A stretch of DNA of 17,048 nt from an uncultured Collinsella sp. (GTDB lineage Bacteria; Actinomycetota; Coriobacteriia; Coriobacteriales; Coriobacteriaceae): the NCBI GenBank assembly GCA_937937835.1, contig CALDBJ010000104.1:1-17048 (forward strand). The letters run 5' to 3'. The notes under the pieces are model-generated. The model was not told the DNA's origin and did no database searches. It saw only the letters and a list, made by a program, of their open reading frames with translations. Positions 6,208 through 13,707 of this stretch are shown one piece after another; positions within the stretch are counted from its first letter, which is position 1, and each line of letters opens with the position of its first letter. A program made the position numbers and the translations under genes.

Positions 6208-7963
6208 ACGTGTCCTCCACGACCTTACCGCCGTCTTGCACGTAAAAACACCTCATGCCGTAGTGCTTGCCGTCGTCGGTCACATAGTAGTCAAACGCAT
6301 CTTGCGTATAGCCGTCGGAGTTGTTGGCACGCACGCGCACAAAATACTGTCCGGCATCGGGCGCATCGCAGGTCACCTCGGGAAGCAGCACGTCCTCGGC
6401 CTTAAAGACCACGTCGCTTATGGCATAGTCACGCGCAAGCTCCACGGTGTAGCGAATGTCGCGCGCCTCAAAGTCGTAGGACGCATCCCAGTTAATACGC
6501 AGCTTACCGTTATCGATCTGCGGCACGCCGATGTAGAACGGCATGGGCTTTTTAAAACTCTCGCGAAAGCTCTTGTAGTTCTCCTCGATCTCGGAGGGAA
6601 TCGCCACGGCGATCTGCTCGTATTGGTCCTTGGTGACAGGCAGATGGTCGATATCGGGCGAAGCAAAGACCAGCGATTCAGTAACCTCGCGGTAGTGCTT
6701 GATCATCTTGCTCAGGCGTGCCTCGGTCATATACGAACGCAGGTCCTTGACGGCGCGGTCGAGCTCGCTGCGGAACGATTTGCTGCGCAGCGCACGATTG
6801 AACAGTACGTTGCCCCAGTAGTTGCTTGCGCCGCGCTCCCAGCTCGCGTAGTCCGAAAACCCGGTAAGAGAAAGCTCAAGCTTACGCAGCATGCCGTCGT
6901 TATCCCAATCTAAAAAGTACCAGGTATTTGAGTTGAGCGGGCTGTACAGATAGCAGTTACGGTTCTGCGTATCGCAGTTGCCCGTCAGGATCTGAAACGC
7001 CAGCCAATAGACCAGATTTTCGGTATCAAAGTAGGTGCCGAGCACGTCGTCGATTTTTTGCGATTCGTCGTTGAGCGCATCGAGCATCTCGATGAGCTTG
7101 GTGTGGTCCGAATCGCCCTTAATCTCGAGCATGCCCTCAAATTTAGCCTGGTTGTAGTCGGGATCGTCGGCGAGCTTAATGGTATCCTCGTAGCGATGGA
7201 AATCGAAGCTGTTCACCTTATACAGGTGTCCGCTCTTATCCAGGCCATGTGCCTTAAGCGCCGTCTTGTTGAGCTGCTCCACCTGCGTAAACAGGCCGTA
7301 GTCCTCAAAGGTGTCGTTGGACTTTTCGGTCTGGTCGCACACCCACAGATGCACAAACTGCGTGCGCAGGCCCATCATCTGGGGAATCCCACGGATAAGG
7401 TCGTAGGCCATCTTGTTGCGAAAACGCATACCCTCGCCCATGTGCTTGTTGAGCGCAATCGCGCGCTGCTGGCGCCAGGTACCTTTGCCCTTTTTGAGCT
7501 CCACCTTGTAATTCTTTTGCGAGTTATTGCTCGACGTCTGGCCGCGCACCTGCACGGTGGCATTGGGCGCTTCCTCGCCATAGCCAACCTCGCCGGCCAC
7601 CGGGCCGTCTTCGTCGCCCGGCTGCAGCAGGCCCATAACCTGATAGCGTGTCACGCCCATGTCGGCATAGTCATACACCGAGTACGTGTTGATCTCGGCC
7701 CAGCTGTGGTCGGTATTCTCGGAGCTGTTGCCGCGCGAGACCGTCAGATACATGGTCACAATACCCGAGTCATCGTAGACCTCGTAGAGCTCGTCCTTGT
7801 CGCGCAGGTGCTTGGACTGGTCGGAGGCCTCGGCCTTTTTAATCTTGTCCTGCTTTTTGACCTTTTTAGTCGAGGATTCGTCCTGAGACGAACAGCCCGA
7901 AAGCAACAGCGCGCCGGCAGCTGCCTCGATCAGGCAGCGGCGAGACATCAACTTATCGATCAT
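6194..7963 (-). CDS. CotH-kinase family lipoprotein
   Basis: A 589-residue exported protein. The N-terminus carries SRRCLI (twin-arginine-like, residues 7-12) followed by a hydrophobic stretch and the lipobox LSGC with C24 as the lipidated cysteine; a Lys/Asp/Ser-rich linker follows. The CotH fold is seen in VRGQTSSN...KNYKVEL (139-156), the GNCDTQNRNCYLY segment (328-340) and FLDWDNDGM (350-358), whose acidic residues correspond to the metal/ATP site of CotH kinases. About 100 C-terminal residues resemble a fibronectin-III-like beta domain. Characterised CotH proteins phosphorylate spore-coat proteins; no such target is obvious here. An open frame extends to 8119, but the ATG at 7963 has GGGGAGG nearby and yields the signal peptide. 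It overlaps the end of pelG by 11 bp. Confidence 0.85.
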   Translation of the reverse strand: MIDKLMSRRCLIEAAAGALLLSGCSSQDESSTKKVKKQDKIKKAEASDQSKHLRDKDELYEVYDDSGIVTMYLTVSRGNSSENTDHSWAEINTYSVYDYADMGVTRYQVMGLLQPGDEDGPVAGEVGYGEEAPNATVQVRGQTSSNNSQKNYKVELKKGKGTWRQQRAIALNKHMGEGMRFRNKMAYDLIRGIPQMMGLRTQFVHLWVCDQTEKSNDTFEDYGLFTQVEQLNKTALKAHGLDKSGHLYKVNSFDFHRYEDTIKLADDPDYNQAKFEGMLEIKGDSDHTKLIEMLDALNDESQKIDDVLGTYFDTENLVYWLAFQILTGNCDTQNRNCYLYSPLNSNTWYFLDWDNDGMLRKLELSLTGFSDYASWERGASNYWGNVLFNRALRSKSFRSELDRAVKDLRSYMTEARLSKMIKHYREVTESLVFASPDIDHLPVTKDQYEQIAVAIPSEIEENYKSFRESFKKPMPFYIGVPQIDNGKLRINWDASYDFEARDIRYTVELARDYAISDVVFKAEDVLLPEVTCDAPDAGQYFVRVRANNSDGYTQDAFDYYVTDDGKHYGMRCFYVQDGGKVVEDTYEEG

Positions 7964-9497
7964 CAGAACCTCCCCAATGTTTTTGGTACAGGCGAACCAC
8001 CATACGTTCAAACGCACTGCGCGGCTCACCGCCCGCGCGCTTGTCCTCGTAGCATTGCTCAACACGGTCGAGCACCCGGCCAAGTTCGGTAAACCAGCCC
8101 GTCTTGTCGGTCGCCACAATGGGCTGCTGGCTCAGGATACGATACGGCAAGTTGGCGGTATAGGTATCGAGCCGCAGCAGCGCCACGATAAAAAACACCG
8201 CTGCACCCAACAAAAAGCCAAAGCCGTAAAACTGCTGCGGCAAAAGCAACGACACGGCAGTCGCCAGCCCGGCCACACCGGCAAACAACCCCGAGGCCAG
8301 CACGGCCCCCTTGTAGTCGGTAAAGTACAGCAAGATAAGCATCACCGTATTGCCCACGGCATACAGGCCATAGCCCACGCACAGCGTGCGAAAATACCCG
8401 TGCATAAGGTTGTTAAAGCCCAACGGTAAGGCCGACAGTACCGTGGTCTCGAGCGAGATGACCGCCGCGGTCACAAACAACTGTTTGAGCGCGCAAAAGC
8501 GCAGTTCGCTGTTAAGCGTGGAGAGCATCTCCTCCTCGGCCACCACAATATCGCCTACCACGCCGCCGTCATTGAACAGGCTGTAATAGTCGCGGTAGCG
8601 CGGATAGAAGTTGACCTCGACCGAGACCACAAAGTTGACGGTCGTGACCAGGATCGTCAAAAACGCAATGAGCGCCGGCACATCGTAGTAGGGCGCACCA
8701 TAAAACAAGCCCTTGACCTGCACGCCAATGGGACCGGCCCAAATAATCACCAGGTGCGCAAATAGTCCCAGATTGGTTAACAGGCCCGTGAGCGCCAGCG
8801 GCATAAACTGATCGAGCCACTGCAAAAAGGGCCAGGGGCTGCGGTCGCTCTGAGGAAAATACCGGTACAGCAGCACCACGTCCCAGGCGAGCATGACGCC
8901 GTAGCCCAGAGCAATTGATGCCAACAGGCCCTCGACCGGCGGCAGTCCCAGCGCCAGCGCGGTCAGGGCGCACAGGAACGCCACGCCAATGGCAGCCGCA
9001 AAGCTGCACAGGATGCCGCGGTAATCCTTGATGGCCGTGAGGTAACTCATACCGTTCCAGTTGACGATCATAATGTTGAACAGCCACAGGCACAGCAGCC
9101 CCTGCAGCAGCGTGGCGCCCGAGAACAGCAAAAAGACGCCGTAGAGCACCGTACCCGCAACGAGCATGATGGCGTTGGAGCCCCAAAACGAAGGCAGTAT
9201 CTCATCCTCGCGCTCGGCAAACAACATATCGGCCAAAAAGCGCGTGACCGGCATGGAGAAAAAGCTCGTGAGCGTGAGCGACGCCAGCAGCGTATAGGTC
9301 ACCATGCACACCAGCAGATCTTGGTTGGCACGGCCCACACCCCACAGACCGCACAGCACCAAGATACCCACCTGGAGCAGCACGCCCAACAGCATGGGAC
9401 CCGTGCACACAATGCCGGCGTAGCCGTAAGCGCGCATCGTGGCAAAAAGGCCCTTGCGCCTAAACAGGCGCTTAAGCTCAAAACCGATTCCGGCCAC
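7953..9497 (-). CDS. pelG: PelG, membrane transporter subunit of the Pel synthase
   Basis: A 514-residue polytopic membrane protein with about twelve predicted helices. It begins with the characteristic PelG start MAGIGFELKRLF. PelG belongs to the MATE/Wzx-like flippase superfamily and, with PelD, PelE and PelF, forms the inner-membrane complex that makes and translocates Pel. It has a cytoplasmic C-terminal tail of about 60 residues (after the LRLDTYTANLPY region), rich in charged residues, and is somewhat longer than the Pseudomonas protein. The start is GTG, three bases after the pelF stop, preceded by AGAGGGGGAG. Its 3' end overlaps the CotH gene. Confidence 0.93.
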   Translation of the reverse strand: MAGIGFELKRLFRRKGLFATMRAYGYAGIVCTGPMLLGVLLQVGILVLCGLWGVGRANQDLLVCMVTYTLLASLTLTSFFSMPVTRFLADMLFAEREDEILPSFWGSNAIMLVAGTVLYGVFLLFSGATLLQGLLCLWLFNIMIVNWNGMSYLTAIKDYRGILCSFAAAIGVAFLCALTALALGLPPVEGLLASIALGYGVMLAWDVVLLYRYFPQSDRSPWPFLQWLDQFMPLALTGLLTNLGLFAHLVIIWAGPIGVQVKGLFYGAPYYDVPALIAFLTILVTTVNFVVSVEVNFYPRYRDYYSLFNDGGVVGDIVVAEEEMLSTLNSELRFCALKQLFVTAAVISLETTVLSALPLGFNNLMHGYFRTLCVGYGLYAVGNTVMLILLYFTDYKGAVLASGLFAGVAGLATAVSLLLPQQFYGFGFLLGAAVFFIVALLRLDTYTANLPYRILSQQPIVATDKTGWFTELGRVLDRVEQCYEDKRAGGEPRSAFERMVVRLYQKHWGGSDDR

Positions 9498-9500
9498 CGG

Positions 9501-10928
9501 CTACTCCCCCTCTCTGGACAGGTCAAACGCTTGCGCCGTCTCGTCGTACAGCGCGCGATAGTTGGCGAGCATCTGCTCGTGCAAGAAGTACGTGGCAACG
9601 CGACGCTGGCCGCGCTCCCCCATCTCAATGCGACGGGCGCGACTCACGCACATGCGCTCCATGGCATCGGCCAAGCCCTTGCGGTACATGGGCGGCGTCA
9701 CAAAACCCGCCACGCCAAAGTCGTCACCCGGGCGCCCTTCGAGCAGCTCGCGGCAGCAGCCCACCTCGGTCGTCACGCAGGGACGGCGCGCTGCAAGCGA
9801 CTCCAGCACGCTGAGCGGCTGGCCCTCGGAGATGCTCGTCAAAATGGTAAAGTCGAGCTTTTCCATGTACTCGACCACGTTGACGCGGCCGGTAAAGATC
9901 AGGTCGCGCACGCCCAGGGTATCGACCAGCGCGTGGCACTCGGCGCCGTACTCCTCGTCGTCCACGCCGCCCATAATGTGCAGGCGCACCTTGGGCAGAC
10001 GCTCGTGCAGCTCAAAGAAGGCATAAATCATTGTCTTGACGTCCTTGATGGGCGCCAAGCGCACCACCGCGCCAATGTCCACCCAGCCGTCATCGGGCTT
10101 TAAGGGAATATCCTTAAAGCGGTCGAACTGAATGCCGTTGGGGATAACCAGGCATTTGTCCGCATCGCAGCCCATATCGACCTGCGTCTTGCGGGCGTTA
10201 TGGAACAAACTCGTCACGCGAAAGGCGCGGCGGTAGATTTCCTCCGAAAGCAGGTAGAAAAAGCGGATCCAGCGGTCCTTGAACGACGGCACCACCCAAT
10301 CGGCGCGAATGATCTCTTCCTCGCGCTCACGGGTATAGATGCCATGCTCGGTCAGCAGCACCGGCGCATGGGAAACGCTTGAGCCCAGGCAGGCGAGCAG
10401 GCCACCGTAGCCGGTCGAGATGGCATGGTACACATCGGCCACCGGCACCTCGCTGCCCAACAGGTAGAGCACGGGCAGAAACATGGAGCGCATGGTGTGG
10501 AATGCATCGGCAAAGGGCGTGTAGGGGTACTCTGCCAGGCACACGTCGCGGAAGATGCCCATAAACGTTCGGCTCTGCAAAAACGAGAGCGGATGCACGC
10601 GACGGCGGTGGAAAATATCGAACAGAACATCCCAATCCGGATTGGAGAGCGACACCAGGCGGCGTAGCGCCTCGCGCTCGCGGTCGTCAAAACTGGCTTC
10701 GTGCTGCTCGCCCGAAAGCCGCAGGGCATCGTCCAGGAACACCTCGTGCACCTCGACCACGTTGACGGGCAGCTCGTAGACAAACTTGCCGCGGTCGGCA
10801 GCATGCGCGCCGATCACCCATAGCACAAACTCATGCTCGGGCATGGCCTGGATATAGCCATGCATCCAGGTAGATACGCCGCCGTGCACATAGGGGTAGC
10901 AACCCTCGAGTACCAAGCAGATTCTCAT
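9501..10928 (-). CDS. pelF: PelF, GT4-family glycosyltransferase
   Basis: A 475-residue cytoplasmic glycosyltransferase that polymerises the Pel chain from a UDP-amino sugar. The N-terminal MRICLVLEGCYPYVHGGVST is nearly diagnostic of PelF. The C-terminal half carries the GT4 nucleotide-sugar site, with IPNGI, GAVVRLAPIKD and the EX7E motif E368...E376 in SEGQPLSVLE. The length is close to the Pseudomonas protein of about 500 residues. The start ATG overlaps the stop of the deacetylase gene by 4 bp (ATGA), with AAGGAGG ten bases upstream. No membrane segment is present; attachment is expected through PelD/E/G. Confidence 0.95.
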   Translation of the reverse strand: MRICLVLEGCYPYVHGGVSTWMHGYIQAMPEHEFVLWVIGAHAADRGKFVYELPVNVVEVHEVFLDDALRLSGEQHEASFDDREREALRRLVSLSNPDWDVLFDIFHRRRVHPLSFLQSRTFMGIFRDVCLAEYPYTPFADAFHTMRSMFLPVLYLLGSEVPVADVYHAISTGYGGLLACLGSSVSHAPVLLTEHGIYTREREEEIIRADWVVPSFKDRWIRFFYLLSEEIYRRAFRVTSLFHNARKTQVDMGCDADKCLVIPNGIQFDRFKDIPLKPDDGWVDIGAVVRLAPIKDVKTMIYAFFELHERLPKVRLHIMGGVDDEEYGAECHALVDTLGVRDLIFTGRVNVVEYMEKLDFTILTSISEGQPLSVLESLAARRPCVTTEVGCCRELLEGRPGDDFGVAGFVTPPMYRKGLADAMERMCVSRARRIEMGERGQRRVATYFLHEQMLANYRALYDETAQAFDLSREGE

Positions 10929-12805
10929 TTATCGCCGCCCTCCTTGCGCTCAATCGTCACGGTCTTATCATTTGCCTTGAGCAGATACAGATTGCCCGTA
11001 AGATGCGTCAGTTCGCCACCCGTCACCGCACCCGGCTCGCCATTATTGGTACGGAACATGAGCCAAGCCTCGTCGTGGAAATTGCCCAGGCTGAGCGTCC
11101 AGGCATCCGCACTGGTATCCACACTCACCGTAACCGACGAAAAGCGCTGAATGGCGCCCGAGCAATCCGAGCCGGTCTGGCGGCGCAGGTCGGGCGCAGA
11201 CTTGGTAAGCCAGTCCAGGTAGTCGGTCAGGCCGCCCTTGTAGACTTCCCAGCCCTCCTTGGCGCCGCGATCGGGATCGAGCAGGTCGTCCGGGTGCATA
11301 AAGTGCGTACTCACGTAGTGCATGTTGAGCTCGGACACGGCAGCCAGGCGCATATAGGAATCGTCGACCATGCCGCCCGAGACAATACGCGGCTGCTCCA
11401 CAATGCCATCGCTCGCCACGCCAAACTCCTGCACGTACGGCAAGTCGGTACCGTCCTCAAAGTACGTACTGGCAATAGTCTTAATGCGCGGAACGTCGGT
11501 GCCGATAAGCTGGCGCGCGCGGGCCGAAAGGATATTCGACGGTGGCACGTAGACCGAGCCGTGCGCGTTGGGCAGCACCTCGTCCTGGAAGGCTATAAGC
11601 TCGTTGAGCGAAGCGACGAGCGTTTCCTTGTTTTTCCACGTCTTGTAGACGTACAACGTACCATAGTCGGTGTCCCAGAGCGCAAGCGGCTGATGGTTGC
11701 AGCCGTGAAAGCCCAGCTCTCCGCCCATCTGCAGCAGCATGCCGCCAAAGTAGCGGAACTGCGTGGTATCGGCCTGGCGCGCGGGCTCGGTCTGGTTGAC
11801 CGCGTCCTCGTAGTTTTCGATCATCACGCCGGTATAGCGAATGCCGTATTTTTGCGCGAGCTTTTGCAGATCGGGCCACCAGACCTTGGCATAAAAATCG
11901 GCGACGGAAAGCCCGTAGTCGCGCTTGATGTAGGTGCCGTCGCCCGAGGGCACAGGGCTGGGAAAGTCGTCCAAATAGAACACGGCGCTGTTGATGACCG
12001 GATAGGCCGTGGCTTCACCCAGCAAGCTTATGGCCGAAGCATAGAACCCACGCATGACCTTGTCGTAGATGCCAATGTTGCACACCACGGTGTGACCACT
12101 GCCGCAATCGTTAGACCAAATGAGCGGCGTGCCCGCGTCACCGGTCTTTGCCCAGACGTGCGCCGTTTCGCGCAATGAAACCGAGAGCGAAGAATCGAAG
12201 GGATCCGAGAACTCGTAGCGCTCTCCCCCGCCCAGCATAAAGTCCTCACTCGGCACAATGCTTTCGGCTTTTACATAGTCATATCCGGCCGATTCAATGC
12301 CAAGCTTGGAGGCAATCACTTGCAGATAGCTCGAGTTATCCGGCGGCATGACGAGCATAAGAGAACCGCCAGCACTCACCCAACCCATAATGTCGCTCAG
12401 GTGCGTACCGAGCCCATCGAGCGACGGCATGAGCAAAATCACGCGATCGAAGGAGGTCAGCGAGGGAATGGCATCCGCACCATCCAGAGCAAGGTCCACG
12501 TCGCGGTGCGCGATCTTCATGTCCAGCAAAATCTGGTCGAACTGTTCCTTTACGTCCTCGACGCCAGCTTGATCGGAATCGGTAATGACCAGGCACGTGG
12601 GCTTTTGGCCAAAGATTGCCGAGGAGGCCGGCACCGCATCGTTGGCGGCAAGCATCCCCAGCTTATGCTGGCCCGCACTGTACTGCACGCCGGCACGCTC
12701 CACTAGCAGCACGGCGGCCATGGCAATAAAGACCGCCCACACCACGAGGAGCCCCATCCAACGAAAGCGGCCTGCACGGTCGCGGATATGTTGCGCCACG
12801 CTCAT
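10925..12805 (-). CDS. Membrane-anchored PelA-type polysaccharide deacetylase
   Basis: A 626-residue protein with one N-terminal transmembrane anchor (about 16-35) and an extracellular remainder. Residues 65-265 resemble a flavodoxin/amidotransferase-like region as found in DUF2194 proteins. Residues 270-510 form a CE4-like deacetylase with D279-D280 in FYLDDFPSP, the metal-binding HxxxH H367/H371 in GFHGCNH, and a late STHFMHPDD (H501, H504). This matches the deacetylase part of PelA; the hydrolase domain of Pseudomonas PelA is absent, as in Gram-positive Pel clusters. The last ~90 residues look like a beta-rich domain. Its role is probably partial N-deacetylation of nascent Pel at the cell surface, making it cationic. 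ATGA overlaps occur at both ends. Confidence 0.88.
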   Translation of the reverse strand: MSVAQHIRDRAGRFRWMGLLVVWAVFIAMAAVLLVERAGVQYSAGQHKLGMLAANDAVPASSAIFGQKPTCLVITDSDQAGVEDVKEQFDQILLDMKIAHRDVDLALDGADAIPSLTSFDRVILLMPSLDGLGTHLSDIMGWVSAGGSLMLVMPPDNSSYLQVIASKLGIESAGYDYVKAESIVPSEDFMLGGGERYEFSDPFDSSLSVSLRETAHVWAKTGDAGTPLIWSNDCGSGHTVVCNIGIYDKVMRGFYASAISLLGEATAYPVINSAVFYLDDFPSPVPSGDGTYIKRDYGLSVADFYAKVWWPDLQKLAQKYGIRYTGVMIENYEDAVNQTEPARQADTTQFRYFGGMLLQMGGELGFHGCNHQPLALWDTDYGTLYVYKTWKNKETLVASLNELIAFQDEVLPNAHGSVYVPPSNILSARARQLIGTDVPRIKTIASTYFEDGTDLPYVQEFGVASDGIVEQPRIVSGGMVDDSYMRLAAVSELNMHYVSTHFMHPDDLLDPDRGAKEGWEVYKGGLTDYLDWLTKSAPDLRRQTGSDCSGAIQRFSSVTVSVDTSADAWTLSLGNFHDEAWLMFRTNNGEPGAVTGGELTHLTGNLYLLKANDKTVTIERKEGGDK

Positions 12806-13707
12806 CGGACCTCATCCCCGTCGCGCCAAAACGCCAACTTTTCGCGGTTGTCGGCGCTCAAATACACATGTTGCTTGTCAATCGCATCGATCACACGGTG
12901 AACCTCGACACCGTTGTGGCGCATCACGGCCAGCCGCAGGCAAAGCATCCAAACCTCCTGCTCCTCGGGCACGTCGAGCACCAGCTGGTCGGTCACGGCC
13001 TGCGCCTCGTCGATCTGTCCGACATCGGCCAGCGCCGTCGCGTATCGAATGCGCAGCTCAAGGGTATCCTCGCGCTCGCAGCGACGCGCAAGCAGGCGCG
13101 CGTACTGTTGGCGCTGAATCTGAGCAACGCGCCCCTCAGCCAAGCCCGAGCCCAAGTATTCACCAAGAAAATCACAGTATTCGTTGAGGTTTTGCGCACT
13201 CGGGTCCGTCTTAAAGGAACGCTCCAGCTGCTGCAGTTTAAGGTCGGACTCCTTGGAGATCTGCGCCACCGCCGTCGCGGCATAGTGCGCCACCTCAACG
13301 TCGTCGTTAAGCTTAGCCGCCTGCAGCTGCGCCAGGTACGCGTCGGGCTCCTCGGTGAGCATGGAGAGCATTAGGCGGCGCCGGTATGCCGGGTCGTTGA
13401 CGATAAGCGCCTCCTCGAGCGGGACCACGCCCGCATCGGTGTCACGGTCGTGCACCAGGATGCTGCGATGCAGGTCGTCGTTGAAGCGCAGCGACTCCAG
13501 CGCAGACTCTTTCAGCCCCTCGCCAAACACCGCGCTGCAGACCGATAGCAGAACCACCAGCAACGGGCCCCACAGCGGCACCAGCACTATCACAGCCAGC
13601 ATGTGCCCGCGCACCGGCAGCAGGCCCAGCTTCATGAGCGTCCACAGCATCAGGCAAACCAGCGCATGAATCAGCAGCAAGACGGCAGCAACGACAAGCG
13701 AGATCAA
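12802..13707 (-). CDS. pelE: PelE-like membrane/TPR protein
   Basis: A 301-residue protein with two N-terminal membrane helices (about 4-30 and 36-58), then an all-helical soluble region of TPR-like character with helices rich in Ala, Glu and Leu (for example YARLLARRCEREDTLELRI and the following helices). Size, topology and position between pelD and the deacetylase fit PelE, which links PelD to the rest of the synthase. Sequence alone is weakly conserved, so the call rests largely on context. The start is TTG, overlapping the pelD stop as TTGA, with GAGGGGGG six bases upstream, so it is translationally coupled to pelD. Confidence 0.82.
   Translation of the reverse strand: MISLVVAAVLLLIHALVCLMLWTLMKLGLLPVRGHMLAVIVLVPLWGPLLVVLLSVCSAVFGEGLKESALESLRFNDDLHRSILVHDRDTDAGVVPLEEALIVNDPAYRRRLMLSMLTEEPDAYLAQLQAAKLNDDVEVAHYAATAVAQISKESDLKLQQLERSFKTDPSAQNLNEYCDFLGEYLGSGLAEGRVAQIQRQQYARLLARRCEREDTLELRIRYATALADVGQIDEAQAVTDQLVLDVPEEQEVWMLCLRLAVMRHNGVEVHRVIDAIDKQHVYLSADNREKLAFWRDGDEVR

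Noticed and set aside
7058..8092. Plus-strand open frame of 344 codons opposite the CotH and pelG genes
   Set aside because: It crosses the junction of two real minus-strand genes and shows no domain; a shadow.
11003..12178. Plus-strand open frame of 391 codons opposite the deacetylase gene
   Set aside because: Antisense to conserved deacetylase motifs, with biased composition and no family resemblance; a shadow.
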